The notes beneath the pieces were generated by a model. It had not been told where the DNA came from. It did not search any database and saw only the letters and a list, made by a program, of their open reading frames with translations. The translations under genes and the position numbers were made by a program. From Albugo candida (Eukaryota > Oomycota > Peronosporomycetes > Albuginales), in contig JBDOQK010000025.1 of assembly GCA_040437565.1 (NCBI GenBank), positions 362,265 to 426,264 on the forward strand: a stretch of DNA of 64,000 nucleotides. Direction: 5' to 3'. Position 1 is the first letter of the stretch; each line of letters opens with the position of its first letter. Below are positions 43,183-54,873 of this stretch, one piece after another.

Positions 43183-44037
43183 ATGGCGCTTAAAAACTTC
43201 GAGCTGACGTGGGTCGTTTATGATGATAGCGATCCATATGGGTTCTGCCTTGCGCTATTCACACTTACACCGATGTACGTCATGCACAATTCTCATCGTA
43301 TGCAAAGCTATCCATTCTCTTCATAGATTTGTCATGGTCATGTACGGTACTGTGCTCGCGTTTCAACGCGACTTGGACACGCTTTTCATGGTCACAGGAC
43401 AGGTGTAGTTTTCTCCCATTATGGATCTTCACCTCACCCTCGGTGATACATAGTTAATGAATGAGGCACTGAACAAATGTCTCAAGCATCTGATTCGTCA
43501 CAGGCGTCCACTGGGTGCCTCAATCGACGGACATGGGATGCCATCAGCACATGCTCAATTCATGACTTTTTTTTCAACTTTTGTCATTCTATACACCTGG
43601 CGACGGTAAGCGTCCTTCACTGATTTTATCAAGTTGTTGATTAATATTGTGTGTGGATGCTGTTTGTCGAAGATTGAATACTCATCGTAGACTGGAGCAG
43701 TATATTACAATCCTGGCTGCTTTCATTCTCAGCTGTATTGTATGTATATCACGTATTCGTCTTCGATATCACACTCCGATGCAAGTTTATGCCGGAGTTG
43801 TTATCGGCATCTTTTTTGGCACGTTCTGGTTCTTCCTGTCCACACAAGTACGCCCACCAAAATTCCGCACTTTTAGAATCCGTCAGAACCACAATTTGCT
43901 TACAGATATCTCGTTCTTACTTTTACACAATGGCAAATGTGAGAGCAATGCGATTCTTTCGATTTCGCGACATCTCGCACATTCCCGATTTGATTGTCTA
44001 TCAGCATGAAGTATGTTTACAAGACAAGTTGGAATGA
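43183..44037 (+). CDS. DOLPP1: Dolichyl-diphosphatase (DOLPP1/CWH8-like, PAP2 family)
   Basis: Exons 43183-43274, 43327-43402, 43454-43605, 43673-43847 and 43906-44037 splice in phase to 208 aa (human 238). The three PAP2 motifs are present: K-x6-RP in KHLIRHRRPLG, MPSAHAQF (PSxH) and SRIRLRYHTPMQ, with the usual final Asp replaced by Gln as in DOLPP1. The C-terminus FRDISHIPDLIVYQ parallels human IRDTSLIPNVLWFE. It recycles dolichyl-diphosphate on the luminal ER face for N-glycosylation. The N-terminal ELTWVVYDDSDPYG fits the family. Confidence 0.93.
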
Positions 44038-44149
44038 TAGATCCACAAGCAGCTAATGTGCGCATCATAGAGCTTACAGTCTCATATTACTTAAAATTGA
44101 TAAATATGGAGAACCCTACAGAACGATGATTGGGTCCCTTTGTACCAGT

Positions 44150-45306
44150 TTACACTGGTGGCTCTATATACGCAACACTGGACCTTTTGAAATTCTCAGC
44201 CCAAAGCTTCTCGAACAGTTCACGCTCGTGCTTTGGCTGTTGTGGCCGTAACTCTTTCGGTAACTGAGCTGAAGGTCGAAGGTCCGCTTGTGTCGGTCGA
44301 GTGTTTAATTTACCCATGTACCCACCGAGGAATCGGATGAGCATACTTGGCTCGTGCAATTCGTACATCAATTCTCGCACAAAATTCTCCAGTCCTATAC
44401 ACTTTTGGTGCAGATAAGAAGTTTCCAATCGATTAAACCAGCGTGTTTCAATACTTTTCCATGCTTTTAAAGAGCGCTGATACCGTTGGCCTTGAAGTAC
44501 TTTGACTAGCTCGCTAAACTCGGAATAGCGACGCCAATTTGCATAGTGCTCATTATCAAGTCGTAATGTGATCAAATATTGTGCATGTCGGTCGTTTCCA
44601 TGTCTTGGTTGAACGATTCGAAATCTTGGAATGGATATGCTGGAGGGAATAATCTTGGTAACTCCATTACTAACAATTGTGAATGATTTGTGCGTGACCG
44701 TGACGCCAGTATCAATATGTTCGTCCCCTAGTACGAGTAGAGAGGTATCGCTGGGTACAAAACCAGTCTCATTCCTTTTCTTGCGCGCAGAGCTCACCAC
44801 GTTATTTCCCGCCCAACTCTCGCTACTGCTATCGATATCGGTAAACCATCCCCAATCAGCGCTTACTTCTTTGCTGTATCTCCGGTGGTGCAGCGGGGCT
44901 AACATCACAAGAAATCAGAGGTCGGATCATTTCAAATAGACGTTCACTACTCACGTTCATACGATTCAACGAAACTCTGATCCACATTTTGGAACCAATT
45001 GGGCTCAAAATTAGCAGAATAGGTGGCAATTATGTCAAGAAACGATTGTCCTGAATATTCTGCATTTGATTTCACGCCAAAAGAGAACGAAGTCGACGTG
45101 TTTGCTTTTTTACTCTCTTCGCGTACACTATCGCTGACAGCAAATGAAGCCCATCGCGATGCTCGCACGCATTTTGCTGGGCTAGACGAGCGGGAAATTT
45201 TATCCGCCTGAGATGCACGGATTTGCATACTTTCTTTAGACTCTGGCGGTTGGCCTAGAGGTACATAACTGTCATGGCTCGCTCCTATACAATGTTGCTG
45301 TACCAT
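44150..45306 (-). CDS. PX-domain protein
   Basis: Exons 45306-44955 and 44898-44150, joined in phase, give 366 aa. The PX domain occupies about residues 190-300: FRIVQPRHG...YLITLRLDN, ANWRRYSEFSELVKVL, then the membrane-binding loop and ENFVRELMYE. PX domains bind PI3P on endosomes; the protein could act as a sorting nexin, but no BAR domain is visible. The N-terminal half is Ser-rich and probably disordered, including FSFGVKSNAEYSGQS. Convergent with DOLPP1. Confidence 0.85.
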
Positions 45307-45905
45307 GTCTCGTTTTTCTTGCTTCTTTTCGACTACAAACACCGCTGCGAAACTAGAAAACGGGCGGATTTGAAGTAATAACGAATGTAGCACGCTGATG
45401 TGTGCGCTTTAGTATCGAGCAGTAACGGCGTGTCACATGAATCATCTCAGTATTCAGTGTCAAGTAAGCATTGCGAGCACGTGTACGTTTGTGTCAACCC
45501 TAAGCCAAGCAAAAGCGTTGCGTACACGATAAAAAGGAATTCATCCGGCTTCGATTCGACAACATGCGCGCTATGACGTAGGGGTCCTTTTCTCCTGCGC
45601 CAATAATATATCATTCTATAATGATGTGCACTCACGCAAGCGCTTGTATCTCGTCTATATGAAACCGGCTCTGGGTACCCTACCAACACGCACACATGAA
45701 TGATTGCATATGTTCATCCTCGCCTACATTTGTGACGAACACCACACACGTGGAGATACATGATTTTGTAATTTCAGTCAAAGAACGTGGCAGAGAAGCT
45801 GAGAACATTTGATTGGCGGCAGAAAGAACCAGTAATTTTCACAACATTCCAACGGTCACGCAAATAGCAACGTGATTGATATCACCAAAGGCGACTGTGT
45901 GGAAT
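45307..45905. other. Divergent spacer, nothing recognised
   Basis: About 600 bp between divergent genes. Short frames only; probably both promoters. Confidence 0.5.
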
Positions 45906-46595
45906 ATGTTTTTGATACTCATTTTGACTTGTTTTACGTACATTGTCGCTGAAAAGTCAGATTGCCAGATTTGTCGCGATGATGGGAATTGTAGCAAGGC
46001 GTACCAGGGAAATCCCGGAAAGTATTGTGGAGCTTGGCTAGATAGAGCGAGTCAACGACAAGCTTGCTGCTGTCCCACTGAGGCTCGATGCAATTTGTCG
46101 AATACTGCTTGTTATTGTCAGAATTCGCCTCAAAAAATGCAGCAAAAAGCGAATTCTCCAAGCAGATTGATTTACATTGTGATGGGCGTGTTGGTTGTTG
46201 TATTGTTACTTGGAGCGGCGCTTTTCGTTTTTAAACGATTTTCCAAACGTTCTTCGAAATTACATGAGCCAAATAACGCACCAGTCTACGGTCAACCTGT
46301 TGCAGGAAGCGTGCCGTATGCTCCGGGTTACGCGCCTAATTACGGTCCAGCTTATGGAGGTGGTTATGGTCAGGGCTATCCGAATGGCGCTCAACGAAGT
46401 GGTATGTCTACTGGTGCTGCTGTGGCGGCAGGAGCACTTGGTGGTCTTGCGGGTGGTATGCTTCTTCATCAAGCATTCGACGGTGGTGATCATAATAATC
46501 ACGGAGGTGATTATGGCGGTGATTATGGTGGTAACTATGGGGGTGATGGCTATGGAGGTGGTAACGATAATGGGAATTTCGCCGGTGATTTTTGA
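45906..46595 (+). CDS. Type I membrane protein: Cys-rich ectodomain and Gly/Tyr-rich cytosolic tail
   Basis: ATG at 45906, 229 aa. Signal peptide MFLILILTCFTYIVAEK; ectodomain of about 80 residues with ten or more Cys, including CQICRDDGNC and a CCC triplet (QACCCPTEARC); membrane span LIYIVMGVLVVVLLLGAALFVF followed by KRFSKR; then a low-complexity tail rich in GYG/PAYGGGY, an Ala/Gly patch (AAVAAGALGGLAGGMLLHQ) and a final GGDYGG run. No family name assigned. A Cys-dense small ectodomain plus a Gly-rich tail is common in oomycete surface proteins. No intron. Confidence 0.75.
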   Translation: MFLILILTCFTYIVAEKSDCQICRDDGNCSKAYQGNPGKYCGAWLDRASQRQACCCPTEARCNLSNTACYCQNSPQKMQQKANSPSRLIYIVMGVLVVVLLLGAALFVFKRFSKRSSKLHEPNNAPVYGQPVAGSVPYAPGYAPNYGPAYGGGYGQGYPNGAQRSGMSTGAAVAAGALGGLAGGMLLHQAFDGGDHNNHGGDYGGDYGGNYGGDGYGGGNDNGNFAGDF

Positions 46596-46973
46596 TAGTG
46601 GCATTCAAGTTCTAAGAAAGTTAGTTTATTTCCCCTTCTTTGTAGCCTGAGAATGCAATAGTTTTCGTTCTTTTACATTGAGTTATTTTCGGACGACTGC
46701 TCTGTAAATACGCTATCGGGCACAGTTCGACGTCTAACTGACAATTGACACTGCGAGCGTCACGTCGCTATAGGAGACATGGATCCATTGATAGGTAGTG
46801 GCTCATGATAAAGTCCTTTACAAATCGATCGAGTGAAAAGACCAATCCTAGACTGCCTGGAAACAAAGCAAGCAATCATTGAGTCAACTGAAGAAGGAAT
46901 TCACAGGCTGAATCAATAGTATATATATGTCTTCATATGGGTGCCCAACCTCATCGTTCCAAGTACATTTCAG
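46596..46973. other. 5' region of the kinase gene
   Basis: An in-frame stop at 46917 lies before the first kinase exon, which begins at a splice acceptor (46971-46973). At least one upstream exon is therefore missing from the model and probably lies here or farther left. Confidence 0.5.
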
Positions 46974-48268
46974 GAGGAACTTGGTCGTGGCTCGTACTCC
47001 GTTGCAAGAAAAGCAGTGTCAAATGATTCGGGAGAGGTCGTAGCTATCAAAGTGGTCGATAAGACTGTGGGTGAGAAAGCGAGGTTTAGAGTATTAGACT
47101 TTCTCCATCTCTGTTGCATAGAAACTGAAGCGAGTTCGGATCGGAAGATTCGGAAATGCATTACAGGGACTGAAGAAAGAGATTGACATTTGGAAACGCC
47201 TGCATCATCCGCATATAATACAACTAAAGGAAGTGATTGATGATGAATGTAAGCGCTATTTCAAAGTCAAATCAGTTTTCTCACAATTTATCGTGGAACA
47301 TAGCTCTGAATCAGCTGTTTATGGTAAGCGAACTCGCAGATGGACCAGTGTTGACTGGAGAAAGGTTCTGGAGCCGATTTCACCTGAATGAGGTCAATTT
47401 GCTTACCGTGCTGTAGAGAATGTGTCCCGTTAGATCACGCAATTGCAACTCGATATTTCTGTCATTTGGTACGTTGTGTGTTTCGTGCTTTCACACTTTA
47501 AATCGAACTGTGCGGTACCCGCAGATCAAAGGGATCGAGTGTCTGCATGAGAATAAGGTATCATAGCGCTTTTTTGCCGCATTGATTGTAAATGTGAAGA
47601 GTATCGTACGAAATCAGCTTCTCCATCGTGATATCAAACCCGGGAACCTTCTTTTAGTGACCAGAAATAATGAGACGGTTTTAAAGATCGCAGATTTCGG
47701 TGTCTCTCAAGTTGGTACTGCGCACTGAATTTACCTTAAATTATATCCGTAAGCATTTAGGAATTGAATGGCGACGAAATGCTGCGTCAAACAGTGGGAA
47801 CTCCTTATTTTCATGGTATTACTTTGCATCATTTTCTGTCATTGTATCAGTTCAGACTGTATGTAGCACCCGAAATGCTCACAGGGGAGAGTTTTCTCGG
47901 GAAACCGACCGATGTTTGGGCCTGTGGAATCACTCTCTATATGTTTATCTATGGTCGTTCCCCATATCAAGCAGACAGAATCTCCGAACTGTACGATAAG
48001 ATTCTGGTAAAAAGAGTATACAGTACACGCGTCTCAGACTATTTGACACGGTTTTGTGCCTAAGAACGAAGCGATTGAGTATCCTATATCTGTCAGTGGA
48101 GAAGCAGTCGACAATCGGCTCATTGACATGATGCAAAAGGTATGAAATGCGGCTTTTTCTACTTGAAAGCAACTACTAATGCATTCCCTTTAGATTCTTA
48201 CTAAAGATCCAATAAAACGATACACCACACAACAAATTCGTGTAAATCACATGCTGCGATACTGCTGA
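46974..48268 (+). CDS. CaMKK-like Ser/Thr protein kinase, ten exons recovered
   Basis: Exons 46974-47066, 47122-47248, 47304-47364, 47417-47468, 47525-47557, 47618-47710, 47761-47815, 47867-48006, 48065-48139 and 48194-48268 join in phase to a complete kinase domain. G-loop LGRGSYSVARKA, VAIKVVDK, HRDIKPGNLLL, ADFGVSQ, GTPYFHAPEM and DVWACGITLYMFIYG are all present, so it should be active. The HRDIKPxNLL plus the insert after VAIK resemble CaMKK/LKB1-type AMPK activators; the CaMKK Pro/Arg-rich insert is short. The first coding exon is unresolved. All introns are 51-66 nt. Confidence 0.85.
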
Positions 48269-48398
48269 TTGTCCTGTCTCATTGTCCCTCTACAGACGCA
48301 TGAAAGCATTGAAAACAGCTTCAGCATCTTGGACTGATGCGAATTTCTCACCATTTAGCTAGGAGCTAGTATTTAGTGTTTTACAGTAATACACCATG

Positions 48399-48498
48399 NN
48401 NNNNNNNNNNNNNNNNNNNNNNNNNNNNNNNNNNNNNNNNNNNNNNNNNNNNNNNNNNNNNNNNNNNNNNNNNNNNNNNNNNNNNNNNNNNNNNNNNN
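48399..48498. other. Assembly gap with duplicated 22-bp edges
   Basis: 48377-48398 equals 48499-48520, ending on the ATG of cyclin C. No sequence seems to be missing. Confidence 0.9.
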
Positions 48499-48517
48499 TG
48501 TTTTACAGTAATACACC

Positions 48518-49687
48518 ATGGGCATGAACTTTTGGCAATCCACGCATTAGTATGCTTTGTATGTAGCTCCTCGTGCACTCTTGGTGCTCAGTGCGTATTT
48601 GCTAGCATGTATTGGATGAAGTCGATCAGTGAGAATGATCTGAAGAAGCACAATCTCTTCGATCGAAAGCATTTGACTGAAGAAGAGATCAATAGCATAC
48701 ATCTCTCCAATATATCTCGTACCGAATTGTATAGCTCTTCAACCAGCAAAGTGACTGATTGTTGTGGCTGCGCAGTGATGGAGAAAATGGGATTGATACT
48801 ACGAATTCGGCAGATTGTTATCTACACAGCTGTGATCTTTTACCGTCGATTTTACTTCTCGTACGTAAAGCATCACTATCCCTGCGACCTGAAATCATCT
48901 GACGACACCATAGACAGAGCTTTTACAACTTTGATCCTCATCTGATAGCGGGCACAACAATGTTTTTGGCTTCCAAAGTCGAAGAGAGTCAGATTTCGCT
49001 TCGGAATGTGGTTTTCGTTTTGTACCAATGTACAACTGGTACAAAGTCATATCGGGTTCACAAAAAGTGCGTCTTCTGATCGGAGTTGGTGCAGGGGGAG
49101 TGGACGAAGATGAAGCACTGTACGAGTTTCAGGAAAAAGATGTGCTCGATTGTGAATTTTATGTTCTCCAAGCGCTTCAATATGATCTCATTTTGCATCA
49201 TCCTTTTCAGCCACTTTTACAGTATGTTTGAGCTGTGAGAGAGACTTTTATGCTTCTTTCATTGTCGTGTCATTCCAGGTTCTTGGATGAATACGATTTG
49301 CACGAGGAATGCTTGGAGTTAGCATGGTACGCAAACCCAAGTATTTCGTCATCATGCAATCTCATTTTATTCGCCAGGCAACTCGTTCAATACTCATTTC
49401 GAACCAAAATCATACTTCTTCATCCTCCATTTATGGTCGCTTATGCAGCAGCATACATTGCGTGCGTAAGAGCCGACTACGATGCAGACCAAATATTCTC
49501 AACCTTGAATATCAAGATAGATCGAATTCTCTCCATCGTAAACGAGTTCAAGGACGCCATTGAAGAAGATAATCATTTGCATGTCATTCAGTCAGCTGCG
49601 TTGGAAAAATTGGAAGCGATTCTACCCGAGGTGGCAATTGAATCACTGCCAAGCGGAACAAAAGACGACAAGTCCACTGGAAGCTGA
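48518..49687 (+). CDS. CCNC: Cyclin C (Mediator kinase-module subunit)
   Basis: Exons 48518-48549, 48606-48718, 48776-48860, 48914-49038, 49095-49221, 49279-49326 and 49378-49687 give 279 aa (human 283). Diagnostic strings: NFWQSTHY at the N-terminus, FLASKVEE, LDCEFYVLQ and HHPFQPLLQF. The cyclin box is intact. It pairs with CDK8/CDK19 in the Mediator kinase module to regulate transcription. Six introns, all in phase. The first ATG immediately follows the gap; the flank duplication confirms it. It lies downstream of the kinase gene on the same strand. Confidence 0.94.
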
Positions 49688-49885
49688 TTACTACTCGATG
49701 CTCTAAAGGCTTTCAGCAGATGCACTCTATTGATACAAACACTTTTACATGTGCTTTGCGTTGAAATCGCCACATTCCTCATCTACGACTTGGATTCGAA
49801 TGTGCAGATCACTCGCAAAAACCTCAACAAAAGCACTCGAAGCTGACTGATTACAGAGAGAAATCCTAATAATGATTTGGATCCG

Positions 49886-50950
49886 CTACATGCAGGCTTC
49901 AAGAAATGTTTTGAAATTTTTCATGCGGTCAAACCAATCTGTCCACGCATCCATATCCTCATTTACATTGGGCTCCTCGAGATAGAGCACCGTTTTGGAT
50001 TCAATCTCATCGTATACTTCCTTGAATCCCATAGATAATAGAAAATGGTATCCGCCCTCAAACTTCCCAAAGTCTTCCTGAAAGTAAGGGTTTTCTTTGT
50101 CGATCTTGCGGTAAAGTTCCTTCTCAGGCTCCGCGCATATGTTAGTTATAATCTTGTGGATCTTTTCAAGTTTCGATCGATAGAGAGCCTATAGAGTTTC
50201 CTTAGTATTGGTATTAGCAATTAAAGAGTGACGTACGTTGTCGTTGACGTTCCGCTCTAATGTCTGAAGCGCCTGACCCAATCCTTCTTTACCCAGTACC
50301 ACTGCCTCTTTCTCGGCTTTCAGCTTTTGAAGCTCTTCTTCTCTTCGAAGTGTACTTTCCTCGAGTTTCTTCGCTTTCAGTTCGCGTATCGCTTGAGCCT
50401 TTCTCGCCAATATTTGTCGTTCGATTTCGCGTCTTTCAATCATCTGCCTCATATGCTCTTCTTCGTCCTCTTGTCCCAATTGCAGTGTTTCGTGTTTCCG
50501 TCGAGCTTCCTCCTCTTTCCTCAATCGGTTTTCTTTCTCTTCTTCTTCCAATTTGCACATTTTCTCTTCTCTGAGCATCAAAGCCATACTTCTAATATCA
50601 CGTAATACGTCGGACGTCTCCAAATGGATCTTCCAGCTACCGAATCTTTCGATCAGAGAGTTGACTTTTTCACGCATTTTTGGTCCATAACGTGGAGCTT
50701 TTGTCACGGGATCCACCATGTGTGTGCGCGCTTTCAGTCGTGACACTAAGCTGCTGAGCTTCTTATTGCATTCGATACACATTTCTTCTACAGCTTTGTC
50801 GGATACTTCAATGAACGCCACCATATCATCGTTTTCCAAAAGAGTAGAGCGGTTTTCGGGCAATGATAAAGTCGTATACCTTTTGAATATATCTGTGAGC
50901 TGATTCTCAGCTGCTTGGATTGCTGTGAGCACGATTTGGTACTCACTCAT
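49886..50950 (-). CDS. PUB-domain protein with long coiled coil
   Basis: Exons 50950-50237 and 50188-49886 give 338 aa; ATG at 50950 is the first true ATG. The middle (about 115-225) is a dense charged coiled coil (EEEEKENRLRKEEEARRKHE). The C-terminal ~95 residues form a PUB domain: LYRSKLEKIHKIITNIC, LYRKIDKENPYF, GGYHFLLSMGFKEV. PUB domains bind the C-terminus of the AAA ATPase p97/Cdc48, as in PNGase and UBXD1, so a role in ubiquitin-dependent protein handling is likely (family inference). Confidence 0.82.
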
Positions 50951-51353
50951 TTCTAAAGGCAAGTGTGGTCCACAGTTTGCAACGATCCGATTCGATTTGC
51001 TTTGATGTCGGACTAAGCTCCTATCGATGTGCAAAGCCGCTACTCTGTGATAAGCTCGAATGTTGGAGCTATAAGTGAATATTCAGGCGTCTCTCATAGC
51101 GCTTAGTACATTTTGCAATTTGGGCGACATATAAGACAAGCTTCTTGTTGAGTAAATTATGGACTTCTAACATTCCGCGCGGTCGTTTGTCATCTGACGT
51201 GCCGGCTTAGCCTGATGGAATAAGCAAGTTGTGATCAATATTACTGTTTTAGTCTTGTGTCGCAGATAATGCGAAGGGAATCCCGCGCACGATTCACCCA
51301 GATCTCTAACGATTGTCAGCCATTAAGGGCAGTATTGATTGTAATCTTTAAAT

Positions 51354-51863
51354 CTACTGACCAGCTTCTTCAGCAACCTGAAGCAACGTCTGGGCTTCTT
51401 CCTCGCCCTTAATCTGCAATAAACGCATTTCCTCAAGCTGATCTCTAATACAAAGAAATAATTGGAGTAAATATAACAATGCATGCGTGCTGCAACTGAC
51501 ATTTCCGTTCTTTCTAAACCGGGTAGCTGATCAATCAAGCAATCTGTCCGCTTGTAAGCGTCAATTACATCTTGGGCCAATTGTTTGATCTACACACATT
51601 CGATTGTTTATTCCACTTGTACTTTAGTAAAGCCTTCTTACTGCATTTGCACATGTTTCGTCTGATGCTGGATCGTCCTGCGTTCCTTTTGTTGGTAGTA
51701 GACGCAAAGCATTGAACATACTAAGAGCCATATTATCAACACTGTCTTGTAGGGCTGTCACAGTGTCGGTACGATCGATTGTAGTTTCATTGTCCTCTTG
51801 AACAGGAAAGTCATTTCCTTCTGCTCTTGGTTCCTCCACTTCAATTTTTACGTTGTCCAGCAT
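51354..51863 (-). CDS. MED21: Mediator subunit 21
   Basis: Exons 51863-51642, 51589-51501 and 51444-51354 splice in phase to 133 aa (human 144). TDTVTALQDSVDNMALSMFNAL parallels the MED21 N-terminus (LTQLQDAVNSLADQFCNAI). KRTDCLIDQLPGLERTE corresponds to DIDVLIDSLP, and a coiled C-terminus (LEEMRLLQIKGEEEAQTLLQ) closes the hook. MED21 heterodimerises with MED7 in the Mediator middle module. The first ATG, MLDNVKIEVEE, lies back to back with plus-strand open sequence. Confidence 0.85.
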
Positions 51864-53460
51864 GCTGTCTGCTACCAATTCACCCTACTTTAAGGTACGA
51901 GACATGGCCATCTGGAAACCAGGACTTTGGACTCGTTCAGTAAATGTCAATGTCGCGACTTCAAAAGCGGGTTGCGTAGCAATCGGCACCTTTGAAATGA
52001 ACACTGATCGTTATTACGTATACCAGTTGATTGAACGTTGAAGCGTGCATGATAGAAGTAAGAAACTATTGAGCCTAATCTACCATTCGGAACTCTCTTT
52101 AGGATTGTATAGTGGAAGTTATCTTAGCTTGTGGTGTAGTCCGTCCAACTGCCAATGCAAGCATCATCAATACCTACATAACCCTCAAATCAATGATCAA
52201 GGTGGTCCTTCGTACAAGGACCTTAGCTTCTCTGATTGCCCCTTACACGAACACATACATTGTACATTTGGAAGTCAGCGTTCGCGAGTACAATTCCATT
52301 GCGGAAATCCTAAGGCCAATTTCTACATATGCACTGTGAAAGAGTAAAGCCCCACGCATAAAAAAGACGGACTTGATCAAGGGGACCGCTCAGTGCAATT
52401 TTTTTCCAAAGGCGTGAAAGTCGATTGCAGAATCGCTTTTGATCGACTGAATCATCCGTTTGTATGGTCAATGAATTCGGTGTGTTTGATGGTAAGAGGC
52501 CTTCCAAAAGTGCCCGAATTGCAGAAGCCTCTATGCACCACCATTTTACAGTTTTCCCTAGCACTCAGAGCCCGTTGGCTAAGACAACAAAAGAATCGAC
52601 TACAGATTATAGCAACAAAACGCCTCATGGCCAAAGTCAAGTGTAATAGACATGATAAGAGCACAAATACTTATTCAGAGGTGGCCTGATTTATGACTGG
52701 TGCATTGGAAATGGAAATACAAAAGCAGCAGGGCGTGACAANNNNNNNNNNNNNNNNNNNNNNNNNNNNNNNNNNNNNNNNNNNNNNNNNNNNNNNNNNN
52801 NNNNNNNNNNNNNNNNNNNNNNNNNNNNNNNNNNNNNNNNNGTTTTCCCTAGCACTCAGAGCCCGTTGGCTAAGACAACAAAAGAATCGACTACAGATTA
52901 TAGCAACAAAACGCCTCATGGCCAAAGTCAAGTGTAATAGACATGATAAGAGCACAAATACTTATTCAGAGGTGGCCTGATTTATGACTGGTGCATTGGA
53001 AATGGAAATACAAAAGCAGCAGGGCGTGACAACCTATATACGATGAATCCAGGGTATGCAAAATTCACATCCACACAATGCAGTAGCATTACGTTTGCGC
53101 TCTCGCTTTTCATACAATTCGATTGCATCTACGAGGAGCTTTGTGTTCACCTTATAATAAGTCGTGCAAGACGAAGTCTTCTTTCCCATCGTTTACGTCC
53201 ATATAACATACTTCTTGTACTCACTGCATGCCCAACAGACTCAATTACGTTTCTTTTGTCAACAGTACACTTTGTCGGCAAAATCTACAAATTTGAGCCG
53301 ACGCTTACTTCAATTACTACAAGTATCTCTAATGTTTGTGGAGTTTTTGGGCTTGTTTGCTCTGTTAGGTTTTGGATTCACTTTGATGATCGTACGTTGA
53401 GGCTTAACGAATGCGTAAATACTGAGGGCCTTCTCTCGTTATGGAATAGTGAAGTCTGAG
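51864..53460 (+). other. Probably coding but unresolved region
   Basis: Several plus frames look protein-like but do not assemble into a recognised gene: IGTFEMNTDRYYVYQLIE (about 52.0 kb), NEFGVFDGKRPSKSARIAEA followed by a Ser/Thr/Lys tail (52.46-52.65 kb), and a hydrophobic FVEFLGLFALLGFGFTLMI (53.3 kb). Plausible GT-AG introns exist between them. A gap with 191-bp duplicated edges interrupts the region. One or two small multi-exon genes are likely; the assignments are open. Confidence 0.4.
52742..52841. other. Assembly gap with duplicated 191-bp edges
   Basis: 52551-52741 equals 52842-53032; an unmerged overlap. Confidence 0.93.
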
Positions 53461-53517
53461 GTGATTGCATGCTTTCATGTGGTTTCATATTGAAATAGAT
53501 CCTTGGAGCTGTAATTC

Positions 53518-53617
53518 NNNNNNNNNNNNNNNNNNNNNNNNNNNNNNNNNNNNNNNNNNNNNNNNNNNNNNNNNNNNNNNNNNNNNNNNNNNNNNNNNNN
53601 NNNNNNNNNNNNNNNNN
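53518..53617. other. Assembly gap with duplicated 313-bp edges
   Basis: 53205-53517 equals 53618-53930; an unmerged overlap. Confidence 0.93.
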
Positions 53618-54161
53618 AACATACTTCTTGTACTCACTGCATGCCCAACAGACTCAATTACGTTTCTTTTGTCAACAGTACACTTTGTCGGCAAAATCTA
53701 CAAATTTGAGCCGACGCTTACTTCAATTACTACAAGTATCTCTAATGTTTGTGGAGTTTTTGGGCTTGTTTGCTCTGTTAGGTTTTGGATTCACTTTGAT
53801 GATCGTACGTTGAGGCTTAACGAATGCGTAAATACTGAGGGCCTTCTCTCGTTATGGAATAGTGAAGTCTGAGGTGATTGCATGCTTTCATGTGGTTTCA
53901 TATTGAAATAGATCCTTGGAGCTGTAATTCGAATTTCCAGCGAGCTGTCTTTAGTAAGTGGCTTTTTCAACACAATGGATATGCACAGATGCGTACCAAT
54001 TTGGAACGGAGCAAGGCACATGATGTAATACAGCCTCCGCTTTTGCAGATGTAAGGTACAATACGGTTAATAGTGGGAAAATGTATTTTCGGATACATTT
54101 GATAAACGCTACGTCGACATTGTCTAGAAACAGTATACGTTACCATCTATATCAGACAACT

Positions 54162-54873
54162 TCACTTTTTTCCTTTTTTCTTTCGAGATTTCGATCGATT
54201 AGCCTTCTTGCCGATTTGCGCATTGACCGATTCATGCTTGGGTTGAGAAATCTCGGTAGATTTAACCTCTGGCTCTCTGACATCTGAAGGATCAGCTGAT
54301 TCTATCACGTCTTTATGAAAACTGTTTTCATCGAAGGCAACAGCCATCAGATTCTGTTTATCCGAAGAATCAAACACGGAGGTCCGATAATCATCTGATC
54401 TATCCATCTGTCGATCGTCTTCAGGAGGAGCCAAAATCTCCTCCTTTGGCTGCTCAACCTTTGTCAATGAATCACTGTCAGGGCTGGAGGCTGATAAAGC
54501 TACCGATTCTGATTCATGTAAATGCTCTGATTGCCAAGGTATCTCCTCTTCAGGGTTTCCTGAGACATACTCATTGAGTGTGAAAACCGAAGAAGGATAG
54601 CGCTATACATACGCGAGTTTGCAATATCACTCATAGAGTCTTTGTTGGGCGGATACGAGTGCTCATTTCGGTTCTCCGGCTTACGCGATTTCATCTTCAC
54701 TTCAACCGGCTTGAATTCATCGTGAAATGTGGCTTTTAGTCTGCAACTATACGATGAATACGGCAACAACGGAATACAAGAAAAACCCGCTCTCACGCGC
54801 TTGGTTGTGTTGATGTCGAGGAGGCTTTTGTATCGTACAAGGGCTCGTCTTCGCGAGAAAAACACCAACCCAT
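54162..54873 (-). CDS. N-myristoylated, C-terminally polybasic unknown protein
   Basis: Exons 54873-54797, 54746-54613 and 54559-54162 give 202 aa in phase. It begins MGWCFSREDE: Gly2 and Ser6 fit N-myristoylation and Cys4 offers palmitoylation, a dual membrane-targeting signal. The body is acidic and disordered (EDDRQMDRSDDYRTSVFDSS). The last 20 residues are almost wholly basic (KKANRSKSRKKKGKK), able to bind anionic lipid. No family recognised. The layout resembles MARCKS-like plasma-membrane proteins in principle only. Confidence 0.65.

Noticed and set aside
46260-46604. Ile/Thr-rich minus frame of 114 aa
   Set aside because: Low-complexity shadow of the Gly/Tyr-rich tail of the Cys-rich membrane protein.
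50260-50605. Ser/Phe/Leu-rich plus frames
   Set aside because: Antisense of the Glu/Lys/Arg coiled coil in the PUB-domain gene; a typical artefact of charged coiled coils.
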